Below are positions 17,755-25,854 of a stretch of DNA of 42,760 nt, piece after piece. The translations under genes were made by a program, and so were the position numbers. This DNA comes from UBA11855 sp035297385. Its GTDB lineage: Archaea > Thermoproteota > Bathyarchaeia > Bathyarchaeales > Bathycorpusculaceae. Location: positions 1 through 42,760 of the forward strand of contig DATGZD010000043.1 in assembly GCA_035297385.1 (NCBI GenBank). Direction: 5' to 3'. The notes beneath the pieces are model-generated. The model saw nothing but the letters and a program-made list of their open reading frames with translations. It was not told the DNA's origin and ran no database searches. Position 1 is the stretch's first letter; the number at the start of each line of letters is the position of its first letter.

Positions 17755-18117
17755 TGGTTTTCACCTACTAAAGATACTAATTGGGGGATAATAAAATCTG
17801 TGGTAAATCAACAACTCAGAAATAAAGTACATTTCACAGAAACGAATCCATGACGGCTCAATAATCTAATTCTTTAGGTAGAGAAAAATCTTCGGCTCAA
17901 TTATGCTCAAAGTAGCCAACTGTAGTCAACTGTTATCTTTCTGTTATTTGACATTCGTGTATGCTTATTCTTCTATCTTCAGCCTCAAGTTATTAACAAA
18001 TATGTTTAAGGCTAATTTATAGCATACAATAAGATAGAATATCCAGTGGGCAGCTTGTATTCCCAAAAAACTCTTATTGAGCAGAAAAGAGAATAGAAAG
18101 ATGGATTCTGAAGCATT
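17755..18117. other. Divergent intergenic region between the universal stress protein and the histidine kinase
   Basis: A TATA-like element for the stress protein lies near 17793 on the minus strand. Open frames on the minus strand here overlap the kinase start and do not look coding. Nothing else was recognised. Confidence 0.35.
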
Positions 18118-19605
18118 ATGACAACCTTCGCTGATAATAAACAACGAGAGATATGCGAAAAGTACATAATGCAAAATGAGGAACGTTTTGAGAAGCTTCT
18201 AGAAACTGCACCTATAGCGATCTATGAAATTGATTATACTGTTCCACGATTTACCTACGTGAACGATGCAATGTGTAAATTATCTGGTTACTCACGTGAA
18301 GAACTGCTATCAGTGAACCCAAATGACCTTTTGACAACTGAAAGCAGAGAACGGTTCAAAGAAAGGATAAGAAAAGCATTAGCTGGAGAAGAAGTTGAAG
18401 AGAGTGTCGAGTTCCAAGCAATAGTTAAGGGTAATAGAAAGATCTCTGTTGTTCTAAATGTTAAACCAACTTTTAAAGAAGGCAAGTTTGTAGGTGCCTT
18501 CGTCGTCGGTTATGATGTTACTGACCGCAAGAAAACAGAAGAAGCCCTAAAAGAAAGTGAAAAACTGTACAGAACCTTATTTGATAACAGTCAAGATGGG
18601 TTTCAACTTGCGGAGCTAATTTACGATAACAACAAGAATCCGATTGATTTTAGATACTTAAAGATCAATGATGCATACGAAAAAATGATCGGTATAAAAG
18701 CTTCAGATATCGTAGGCAAGGCAGCTCGCGAAATCTTCCCTGATTACCAACCTCGATGGCTTGAGATTCAACATAAGGTACTTAAAACAGGTAAGACAAA
18801 ACACGTTGAATCTTTCATTCAAAGTATAAACAAATATTTTGATCTTTACTGTTTTCCTTATGGTGAAGACAAGATTGGTACACTTTTACGCGATATAACA
18901 GAACATAAGAAACTAGAAGCTCAGCTTCAAGAAAAAGAACGTCTAGCTGCCATTGGTGCTACCGCAGGTATGGTTGGACATGATCTTCGCAATCCATTAC
19001 AGACCATCGCAAGCAATACCTATCTTATGAAACTTGATTTAGAAGCAATATCAGACAGCGAAATAAAGCAAAGCTTCAAAGAAAGCATAGAAAGCATTTC
19101 TGAACAAATCGTTTATATGAATAAAATTGTAAGTGACCTACAAGCTTTTGTTAAATCAATAGAAGTACATAAACAAAGAATTAACCTAAATGAACTAATC
19201 GCTTCAACCTTAATACAAGTAAATACTGTAGAAGACATTGAAACAAAAATACTAATGAAAGAAAATCTAACTATTGTTACTGATCCTCAATTATTAAGAA
19301 GAGTATTATTCAATTTAATTACCAACGCAGTTCAAGCTATGCCACATGGCGGAGAATTAACGATAAAAGCAGACGTTAACAATGAGGGTCAAACACAAAT
19401 AATTATTGAAGACACAGGTACTGGCATCCCCGAAGAAATCAAACCTAAACTATTCCAGCCACTATTTACGACCAAATCCAAAGGTCAAGGTTTTGGACTT
19501 GCAGTATGTAAACGTGTACTTGAAGCTCAAGGTGGAACAATAAATTTTGAAAGTCAAGTAGGCAAAGGAACAATATTCACAATCAATTTGTCGCCTGAGA
19601 CTTAA
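18118..19605 (+). CDS. PAS-domain sensor histidine kinase (soluble)
   Basis: This 495-residue protein has no membrane segment. PAS domain 1 (~20-140) ends in VGYDVTDRKKTEEAL. PAS domain 2 (~145-265) ends in LLRDITEHKKLEAQL. The dimerisation helix carries the phospho-acceptor H288 in MVGHDLRNPLQ. The HATPase_c domain has an N box (LFNLITNAVQAMP), G1 (DTGTGIP), an F box (LFQPLFTTK) and G2 (GQGFGLAVCKRV). All residues expected for autophosphorylation are present. No response regulator or receiver domain is nearby, so it is an orphan kinase here. ATG 18118 is the only reasonable start. Such kinases in archaea are often acquired from bacteria; no direct sign of recent transfer is seen. Confidence 0.95.
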   Translation: MTTFADNKQREICEKYIMQNEERFEKLLETAPIAIYEIDYTVPRFTYVNDAMCKLSGYSREELLSVNPNDLLTTESRERFKERIRKALAGEEVEESVEFQAIVKGNRKISVVLNVKPTFKEGKFVGAFVVGYDVTDRKKTEEALKESEKLYRTLFDNSQDGFQLAELIYDNNKNPIDFRYLKINDAYEKMIGIKASDIVGKAAREIFPDYQPRWLEIQHKVLKTGKTKHVESFIQSINKYFDLYCFPYGEDKIGTLLRDITEHKKLEAQLQEKERLAAIGATAGMVGHDLRNPLQTIASNTYLMKLDLEAISDSEIKQSFKESIESISEQIVYMNKIVSDLQAFVKSIEVHKQRINLNELIASTLIQVNTVEDIETKILMKENLTIVTDPQLLRRVLFNLITNAVQAMPHGGELTIKADVNNEGQTQIIIEDTGTGIPEEIKPKLFQPLFTTKSKGQGFGLAVCKRVLEAQGGTINFESQVGKGTIFTINLSPET

Positions 19606-19641
19606 AATTCTTCTCGAAAAAATGTTAAGTAGATAAAAGTT

Positions 19642-19706
19642 GGCGCAAACATGTTAAGATATTAAACCTTGGGCTAACGCCTCGCTGGTTTAAATCTCGT
19701 TGCGCC
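19642..19706. ncRNA. 65-nt nested stem-loop, tRNA-sized outer stem; candidate structured RNA
   Basis: GGCGCAA (19642-19648) pairs with TTGCGCC (19700-19706). Inside, TTAAACC pairs with GGTTTAA (7 bp), and GGC pairs with GCC around TAAC. The 7-bp outer stem and the GGTTTAAATC segment recall a tRNA acceptor and T-arm, but the length is too short and no cloverleaf forms. It could be a decayed tRNA, a terminator after the kinase gene, or a small RNA. Strand unknown. Confidence 0.3.
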
Positions 19707-19824
19707 TCGATACTGTAACATAAAATTATTATGTATAAAGGTTTGTGGCTGTCATCAATCACCAACAACTTAGCTATAGCAGTTGAAATAGTCTTCAGTT
19801 AAGTACAATCCAAAGAAGCTAAAC

Positions 19825-20250
19825 CTAGAGGAGCCCCAAGATATGGATCAAGCTGCCATTAACGAGACTTATCATCCAAACAATGAACAGGGGTAGCATC
19901 CATTTTTTCATTTTTGCACAATTCATTAGAGTTAATGGTTTAGAAAACCAAAATACAACAATAATAATACCCAACACTTCGGCGAATATTCCTAAGATTA
20001 CGTGTGACCAAACATCAATTGCCGACAACACAGGTAGACTGGCTATTTCAGGTAATCCATACAACAATGTTGGAACCATAGCCCAAAAAATCAATATTGT
20101 ATGCAGTATTAAGGCAATTACTGTTAAGTAACCGTGCCGCATTAAATTCTTTTTTCCGCCCACCCCTTTTACCAAAGGAAGGCCTAAAATTAAAAGAAAG
20201 AGAATAGCAACCTGTAAGGATAGTGAAATATTACCCATTACATCAAGCAT
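19825..20250 (-). CDS. DUF420-like 4-TM membrane protein
   Basis: From ATG 20250 the product is 141 residues with four membrane helices. Several His and Arg residues lie at helix ends: RHGYLTVIALILHTILIF, DVWSHVILGIFAEVLG and NGSLIHILGLL. This layout resembles DUF420/YozB-like membrane proteins found near haem-copper oxidase and cytochrome genes, where the His residues could bind haem. ATG 20292 would add 14 residues, but a TATA-like box (TTTTATAAG, near 20277-20285) lies between the two starts and suits a leaderless transcript from 20250. Relationship and haem binding are inference. Confidence 0.65.
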   Translation of the reverse strand: MLDVMGNISLSLQVAILFLLILGLPLVKGVGGKKNLMRHGYLTVIALILHTILIFWAMVPTLLYGLPEIASLPVLSAIDVWSHVILGIFAEVLGIIIVVFWFSKPLTLMNCAKMKKWMLPLFIVWMISLVNGSLIHILGLL

Positions 20251-20689
20251 AGAATAATCATCAGCATTATTGCATCTTATAAAATTATCCAATTAGATAA
20301 AAAATTAAAAAAGTTGTCTATTTCTCATGTTTTTAAACTTATCCAACATTTCTTTGAAGATCTTTCCACATTAATGAACATTTTAGTCAACGGGGAAGTG
20401 CACTTGAGCAGTAACTCAAATAGCGTGGGATCTTAGATAATCTCGAATCAATCGGCAATTAAAATTGGCAATACTTGCTTTCGTGTGTTTGGCTAACAAA
20501 ACTAAGAATAATTAACAAAACCGGAACTACGCGCTCATTCATATTGAAATTAAATCACAGTTACAGTACGCATTTAGAATTGTAATCACACAAAAGAAAA
20601 GCAAGCGTTCCGGCGTTTACTAAGGATACCTTGTCAAATAGAAGGTGACTCTTGAAAAACTAATAATTCTGAACCGTTCATATGAACAA
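20251..20689. other. AT-rich intergenic stretch with distant complementary arms
   Basis: It contains the TATA box for the upstream membrane protein (~20280, minus strand). CCGGAAC (20521-20527) and GTTCCGG (20607-20613) could pair across an 80-base gap, but no inner structure was found. No gene was recognised. Confidence 0.3.
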
Positions 20690-20887
20690 CTATGGGTGTG
20701 CTCCTTCCACATGGCGCACTAAATCAGGCGACAATCTTGGAGGTGAAGCTCCCCGATGTTTTGAGGTTAAATGGTTTTTGAGTTCGCTCCTGACTTCCTC
20801 TTCTGAGGTTGCCGTAAATGTCCATACACATATCGGACACTGAGCCAGCCATCCTCCTGCAATCTGTTTCTTAACCAAAAAAATCAC
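20690..20887 (-). CDS. Small zinc-finger-like protein (DUF1059-like)
   Basis: This 65-residue protein carries a probable Zn site: C17-x2-C20, then about 17 residues, then H-x4-H (CPICVWTF...LKNHLTSKH). The intervening TATSEEEVRSELKNHL helix resembles DUF1059, a family of small archaeal proteins with a C2H2-like finger. The start is GTG 20887. A TATA-like box (CTTAATATAAAC, ~20912-20923) lies upstream. An ATG at 20893 in another frame would join this gene if one T of the seven-T run were absent (MSDFLVKKQ). Function is unknown. Confidence 0.6.
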   Translation of the reverse strand: MIFLVKKQIAGGWLAQCPICVWTFTATSEEEVRSELKNHLTSKHRGASPPRLSPDLVRHVEGAHP

Positions 20888-21115
20888 TCATATTTGAGGT
20901 GTTTTGAAGTTTATATTAAGATTTGTTGTTGCATAGATACAACAAGTTAAAAATGTCGCTAACTTTGAAAAATTAGAACATCACCATATGAAGAATTGGT
21001 ATTTATCCCGTTTTAAGACCAGGTTACTTCTTTTGTTGTTTATTCAAAGAAGACAATTTACGTAAAAGAGTTAATATGCCTCTACGATACCGATGAGTAA
21101 TTATCGAATTGAACT

Positions 21116-21688
21116 GTGGCCTTAAAAGTGAATGAAACTATTTCAAGCGCTCTCATAGTTTATGGTACCAGGTGGGGGGGAACCACGGATGTATCTAACA
21201 AAATTGGAGATACATTGCGAAAAATGGGCTTTGAGGTTAATGTTGTTGAAGCGCGGAGGAAGGTTCCAAGCATTTCTAACTACAATTTTATTATTGTTGG
21301 TAGTGGAATACGTGCTGATCAATGGACAAAAGAATCCTTGAATTTTTTGGAGAAAAATGCATCTGTTCTTCACGAGAAGAAGATTGCACTGTTCGTCAGT
21401 TGTGAGATGGCCACTGCAGATAAGAAATCGGCAGATGCCGCCAAAGAAACATACTTGATCCAAGTGGCACAAAAATTTGACTTACATCCAATTTCTTATG
21501 GATTCTTTGGCGGGTTGTTAGATTTTGGAAGAAGTCATGGTTTATTAGCAGACATTATTGTAAGACTTAACGGCCGGAACTTGAGAAAACACGGTTTAAA
21601 TACGGCAGGAGTTACTGACAAAAGAAACTGGAAGCAGATTGAAACCTGGACTAGTGATATCGTAAAGTTGCTGTCTGAGAAATCTTGA
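21116..21688 (+). CDS. Flavodoxin-domain protein (flavodoxin_5 / HemG-like)
   Basis: This 190-residue protein has a flavodoxin fold. LIVYGTRWGGTTDVSNKIG matches the FMN phosphate loop. VIIVGSGIRADQW-type sequence (NFIIVGSGIRADQWTKES) and ALFVSCEMATADKK are typical of the flavodoxin_5 family, which includes protoporphyrinogen oxidase HemG. Archaeal homologues often accompany redox regulators. The GTG start at 21116 is followed by an alternative GTG at 21128 that would still keep the first strand. No haem-synthesis genes are adjacent, so the specific electron-transfer role is unassigned. Confidence 0.8.
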   Translation: MALKVNETISSALIVYGTRWGGTTDVSNKIGDTLRKMGFEVNVVEARRKVPSISNYNFIIVGSGIRADQWTKESLNFLEKNASVLHEKKIALFVSCEMATADKKSADAAKETYLIQVAQKFDLHPISYGFFGGLLDFGRSHGLLADIIVRLNGRNLRKHGLNTAGVTDKRNWKQIETWTSDIVKLLSEKS

Positions 21689-21768
21689 TTTCAGATGTAA
21701 GAGCTATTGTTTACAGCAAAGAAAAACATTTTAATTTAGAACGTGACATGATAACTTGAGGAATACTT

Positions 21769-22005
21769 ATGCCTACAGCTTTCGTATTAATAAACACCGA
21801 AATTGGCTCAGAATCAGACGTTCTAAAAGAACTCAAAAAAGTTGAAGGCGTAGACGAATCCTTCGCAGTTTATGGCGTCTACGACATTGTTGCCAGAGTC
21901 AAAGCTGACACAATGGATAAACTCAAAGAGATCGTGACATGGCGTATAAGACGACTCGATAAGGTTAGATCGACGTTAACGATGATTGTCGTCGAAGAAC
22001 GTTAA
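21769..22005 (+). CDS. Stand-alone Lrp/AsnC effector-binding (RAM) domain protein, copy 1
   Basis: This 78-residue protein consists only of the RAM (AsnC_trans_reg) domain: AFVLINTEIGSESDVLKELKKVEGVDESFAVYGVYDIVARVKADTMDKLKEIV. There is no helix-turn-helix. In Lrp-type regulators this domain binds amino acids and drives oligomerisation; stand-alone versions are common in archaea and may modulate full-length partners. ATG 21769 has a GAGGA motif upstream. A close paralogue starts at 22371. Confidence 0.88.
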   Translation: MPTAFVLINTEIGSESDVLKELKKVEGVDESFAVYGVYDIVARVKADTMDKLKEIVTWRIRRLDKVRSTLTMIVVEER

Positions 22006-22131
22006 CCAAATTACATTCATTTTCCTCTTTCTTTGTATACTGTCTGTCATTAGCCAACAAAAAGACCAGTCTTTGAGATGTGATTGCTCCACCACAACCA
22101 CATAGTTTTAAATCCAATTACTGACTAAACA

Positions 22132-22353
22132 GTGCATGTGCATCTTGGGGAGAGGGAAAGGTTGCGAGAAGCTAATATAAAAGTACCATTGGACGTCTCC
22201 ACAGTGGGCTTAACGATAGCTGCGCCTCTCATTGAGATTGGATGCACGATGTTTTTTGAGCAGGTTGGATGGATAAGTCAGGACACCCCATGTCTTTTTG
22301 CGTTCCCCCAACATGAGAAAAAAATCCAGGCTTTGATATCCAACCGACGATAA
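22132..22353 (+). CDS. Doubtful 73-residue ORF between the two RAM-domain genes
   Basis: The frame begins with GTG 22132 and a TTTAAAT element sits about 25 bases upstream, so a leaderless gene is possible. The product (MHVHLGERERLREANIKVPLD and onward) resembles nothing I know, with no motif, membrane segment or composition signature. It is kept only because the promoter spacing is reasonable and the interval is otherwise empty. Confidence 0.2.
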   Translation: MHVHLGERERLREANIKVPLDVSTVGLTIAAPLIEIGCTMFFEQVGWISQDTPCLFAFPQHEKKIQALISNRR

Positions 22354-22370
22354 CTTAAAGGAGGAATAGA

Positions 22371-22619
22371 ATGCCAACTGCTTATGTTCTCTTGAATACT
22401 GAAATAGGATCCGAAAACGAAGTAGTAGATGCCCTAAAGAAGGTTGAAGGAGTCGAATCTGCTTTTAACTTATGGGGAGTTTATGATGTAATTGCTAGCG
22501 TAAAATCGAACTCCATGGATGAACTGTCCGATATCATAAACAGGAAAATTGAAAAAATTGACAAAGTTCATTCAAAACTAACAATGATAATCTCAGAGAG
22601 AAACTCACCCATCCACTAA
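22371..22619 (+). CDS. Stand-alone Lrp/AsnC effector-binding (RAM) domain protein, copy 2
   Basis: This 82-residue RAM-only protein is closely similar to the product at 21769: AYVLLNTEIGSENEVVDALKKVEGVESAFNLWGVYDVIASVKSNSMDELSDII. A strong AAAGGAGG motif (22358-22365) lies before ATG 22371. The two copies probably arose by local duplication and could form homo- or hetero-oligomers with different ligands; that is inference. Confidence 0.88.
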   Translation: MPTAYVLLNTEIGSENEVVDALKKVEGVESAFNLWGVYDVIASVKSNSMDELSDIINRKIEKIDKVHSKLTMIISERNSPIH

Positions 22620-22724
22620 TCTTATACACACGATTGCTGCTTCGGACAAAGTTCCCTTTTTTTCCAATAACTCTTTTAGCTTACGTTGAGCTATGAACCA
22701 GACAAACGGGTTGCCATATACTTC

Positions 22725-24056
22725 ATGCTTAAGACGCTACATTTGGGACTAGATGATACCGATTCAACGATGGGCGGATGCACTACTTATATCGCTGCTG
22801 TTCTAGCAGAAGAATTAGAGAAGCTGGGCGCTAAATTCATTGATTTCCCAAACCTTGTAAGACTTAATCCGAATGTTCCTTGGAAAACCAGAGGCAATGG
22901 CGCACTTTGTTTGCGATTTGAATTTGAAGAAGAATTAGAAGCTGATATTAAGAGAACTACGATTGGCTTGGTCGAAAAACTATCTGATCTAACTTCGCTG
23001 GGGACAGACCCAGGCATAGTTTTCCTAAAAAGACAGGAAATTCCACAAGAAATAAAGAATTTTGGCAAACAAGCTGAAACCAGTATAGTCACACTGAAAA
23101 AAGCAGTTGACTTAATTCGCATGTTTGAGGCTGAAGCGTTAGGGTATAATGAATGTCGAGGTATCATTGGCTCTTTAGCCGCTATTGGAGAAAACCTGGA
23201 GTTAGATCATACGTATGAACTGATTGCGTATCGAACAAAGGAAAATCGCGGCACGAAGAGACAAGTCGATGAAGCTTCCATATTTGACATGGATAAGCAT
23301 ACTCAACCATTTACGTTTAACAATGTTGATTTAGGAAAACATAGAGTAATTATTACTCCTCGTGGTCCTGATCCCATCTTATTTGGTATAAGAGGAGAAA
23401 CGCCTGAAATTCTAAAGAAAGCATACGCAATTGTAAAACCTTTAGAGCCTGTGGAACGATGGATGATTTTTCGAACGAATCAAGGTACAGATATGCATCT
23501 AACACGCGCTTCAACATTAAGTGAAGTCGAGCCGTATCGTTCAGTAATCGTTAGAGGCATCGTCTCCAAAAATCCGCACATAATACCCCTGCGCCATGTC
23601 ATATTTTCAATCCGAGACTCAACTGAAGAAGTAGACTGTGCCGCATACGAACCAACAGGCGATCTACGTAGGATAGCTTCAGAATTAATCGAAGGGGATC
23701 AAATAGAAGCCTACGGTGCTGTTCGTTCCCCAACCAAAGAAAGAGGATTAACGATTAATCTTGAGAAAATCAACATTCAATCATTAACTTCTAAAATTAC
23801 CCATAAGAACCCAATTTGTCTATCTTGTGGAAAACGTCTAGAATCCATGGGTAAAGGAAAAGGATACCGATGCAAAAAATGTAGAACAAGATTTAAGCAT
23901 CTTAATAAAGTAAAGGTCGCCGAGGACAGACCAGTTAAGTCAGGACTCTATGTTACTTCACCCAGATCAGAAAGACATTTAACTAAACCTCTTAGGCGTT
24001 ATGGATTAGAAAAGCATTATTATCCAACAAATCTTATTGAAAAGTGGCATAGCTGA
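22725..24056 (+). CDS. tiaS: tRNA(Ile2) 2-agmatinylcytidine synthetase TiaS
   Basis: TiaS attaches agmatine to C34 of the tRNA-Ile with CAU anticodon so that it reads AUA, an archaea-specific modification. From ATG 22725 the protein has 443 residues and begins MLKTLHLGLDDTDSTMGGCTTY, the family hallmark. LVRLNPNVPWKTRGNGAL and GYNECRGIIGSLAAIG follow. An OB-fold domain (SVIVRGIVSKNPHIIP) and a C-terminal zinc ribbon (CLSCGKRLESMGKGKGYRCKKC) complete the known domain order. TTG 22686 is an upstream alternative adding 13 residues without family support. Confidence 0.95.
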   Translation: MLKTLHLGLDDTDSTMGGCTTYIAAVLAEELEKLGAKFIDFPNLVRLNPNVPWKTRGNGALCLRFEFEEELEADIKRTTIGLVEKLSDLTSLGTDPGIVFLKRQEIPQEIKNFGKQAETSIVTLKKAVDLIRMFEAEALGYNECRGIIGSLAAIGENLELDHTYELIAYRTKENRGTKRQVDEASIFDMDKHTQPFTFNNVDLGKHRVIITPRGPDPILFGIRGETPEILKKAYAIVKPLEPVERWMIFRTNQGTDMHLTRASTLSEVEPYRSVIVRGIVSKNPHIIPLRHVIFSIRDSTEEVDCAAYEPTGDLRRIASELIEGDQIEAYGAVRSPTKERGLTINLEKINIQSLTSKITHKNPICLSCGKRLESMGKGKGYRCKKCRTRFKHLNKVKVAEDRPVKSGLYVTSPRSERHLTKPLRRYGLEKHYYPTNLIEKWHS

Positions 24057-24359
24057 TTTCTAGCTCTTTTCGTGCCTTGTAAAAGATGTCTTTATAACGG
24101 AAAATGTGAATCTTTACGGGACGGTATTTTTCGAATGCCACTCAGTCTTATATGGAGAATTGTACGGCAAATTCGACTTTAACAAGTATCAATTGAGATA
24201 TTGCTTTGTGAGCGTACATAACTAAAACTTCAATACAAAAACAAATACATGATATTTAATTCAAGTGGGATCTGTTATAGTATTCACAATTGTATTATCT
24301 CTAAAACCATGTTTCTTTCATGACCAGGAACTTATTAAGAAAAAGAAAGGGATGTTATT
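24057..24359. other. Convergent intergenic stretch
   Basis: This lies between the ends of tiaS and the cytochrome gene. Only very short open frames were found and no clear hairpin or RNA gene was recognised. Confidence 0.3.
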
Positions 24360-25700
24360 TTATAGGGATTTCAGGTATTCTACCAATTGCATTTTTTCTG
24401 GTTCAGTTAAGCCAAGATTGAAGAATGTATTGTAATGATTAACAACATCAAGTAGTGTTGCAAATCTACCGTCATGGAAAAATCCGCCTTGCGAATGTGC
24501 AAGCATTCCTCTTAATGACGTTGTTCTATACATATCGTCTGGACTACGGTCTGCTTGGAAATTATCTATGCCAATTTCAGTTCCATTGTGCATACTAAAG
24601 CCTGGTTCGCTGTATAATGGCGGTGTATGACAAGTTGCACAACCTGCTTTACCATCAAACAATTTATCGCCTAAAGCTGCAGCTCTTACATTATAGGATC
24701 CAGGTGGTGGTTTTGGCGCTAGTAGAGATAATTGATACATGTGTAATGGTGCTAGTTTTGAAGTTACTAAATCAGGGGTGGCAGTAATATTCCAGGTGCC
24801 AAATTTAGCATCGAGTGGAAACTTTGCTGGGTCATTTAAGCGTGGATCATAGAACCTTCCTTGACCTTGCATTTCTGTAACGGCTACGAAAGCATTCCAA
24901 TATGGAACTGAACCCCAACCGACATATGTATGTAGATTTATTCCAGCCATTCCAAATGCTGGTGGAATCAATGTAGCAGCACTTCCACCGTCTGGTCTAA
25001 AAGGTATTCCATCATGCAGTAATTCTGCATCAAATTTACCTGGACCCCAACTATTCAAAACTGTTTTCACAGTAGCTTCGTCTACGCTAAGCCGATTTTC
25101 TATTGGCGTAAGGTTTGGCGCTAAACCAATTATGGCACCAACATTAAGATCTCTATTTGGCCAACCGTCTAACCGATTGCCAATGCCAGGCACAAAGCTA
25201 TCATCAACAGTTGAATGACAAAGGGCACACGTAATACCCATAGATGTCATATTACCAGATCTATCAAAGAACCCTTTTACGCCTACGACAGCATTCAATT
25301 TTAGCAATGCAACGGTTGTTGCCGGATCAGTCAAATCGACGTTTCCAAGTCTTATCTGCTCTCGAAGACTCCGTGGTAATGCATTCACATCAACTTTAAG
25401 TCCAACAGCAAGCGCTGTTTCAGGACTAACCCCTGATCCAACGCCTCCTAATTGTTCACCTTCAATCGCTTGATGAAGTAATAATGTGTCACCCCAGAAA
25501 GCTTGATCGCCAAAAGTGTCATACCGGAAAATTGCTTTTCCTTGATTAACTAATTGAATAGCATCTTGTACAGCAGTATCTTGCTTAAATTGAACTGGAT
25601 TAGTTCTGATGGTCGTATTGAAACCCATTGAATATGAAACGTACATGGCTGCTCCCAATGCGATTGCTCCTACAGCCAACAAAAGTAGATATTTCTTCAT
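24360..25700 (-). CDS. Di-haem cytochrome c, membrane-anchored (MauG/cytochrome c peroxidase-like)
   Basis: This 446-residue protein has an N-terminal signal anchor (YLLLLAVGAIALGAAMYVSY). Two c-type haem motifs are seen: C158-x-x-C161-H162 (TCALCHST) and C354-x-x-C357-H358 (GCATCHTP). The C-terminal part (TTSLRGMLAHSQGGFFHDGRFATLLDVVNHYN) resembles the di-haem peroxidase/MauG superfamily. The haem domains should lie outside the membrane. The adjacent CcmF gene on the same strand is the likely haem-attachment factor. The N-terminal half is less familiar, and the reaction (peroxidase, oxidase or simple electron carrier) cannot be decided from sequence. Confidence 0.82.
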   Translation of the reverse strand: MKKYLLLLAVGAIALGAAMYVSYSMGFNTTIRTNPVQFKQDTAVQDAIQLVNQGKAIFRYDTFGDQAFWGDTLLLHQAIEGEQLGGVGSGVSPETALAVGLKVDVNALPRSLREQIRLGNVDLTDPATTVALLKLNAVVGVKGFFDRSGNMTSMGITCALCHSTVDDSFVPGIGNRLDGWPNRDLNVGAIIGLAPNLTPIENRLSVDEATVKTVLNSWGPGKFDAELLHDGIPFRPDGGSAATLIPPAFGMAGINLHTYVGWGSVPYWNAFVAVTEMQGQGRFYDPRLNDPAKFPLDAKFGTWNITATPDLVTSKLAPLHMYQLSLLAPKPPPGSYNVRAAALGDKLFDGKAGCATCHTPPLYSEPGFSMHNGTEIGIDNFQADRSPDDMYRTTSLRGMLAHSQGGFFHDGRFATLLDVVNHYNTFFNLGLTEPEKMQLVEYLKSL

Positions 25701-25854
25701 CTGTTACACCAAAATATAGTTTTTAACAAGCAGTAATACTTGTTCGGCTTGACTGAATTCTAGTGTCTAAATTAAACGTTTGTGATTGTCTGATTACAGC
25801 AACATAAAGCGAGTTTAATGCTTCTATTAAACAGAAGTCAATGAGTTAGATTTT

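Noticed and set aside
19642..19706. Considered as a functional tRNA gene
   Set aside because: Only 65 bases, no D-arm and no consistent T-arm with the outer stem as acceptor.
20521..20613. CCGGAAC...GTTCCGG complementary arms
   Set aside because: Separated by about 80 bases with no inner pairing; likely chance.
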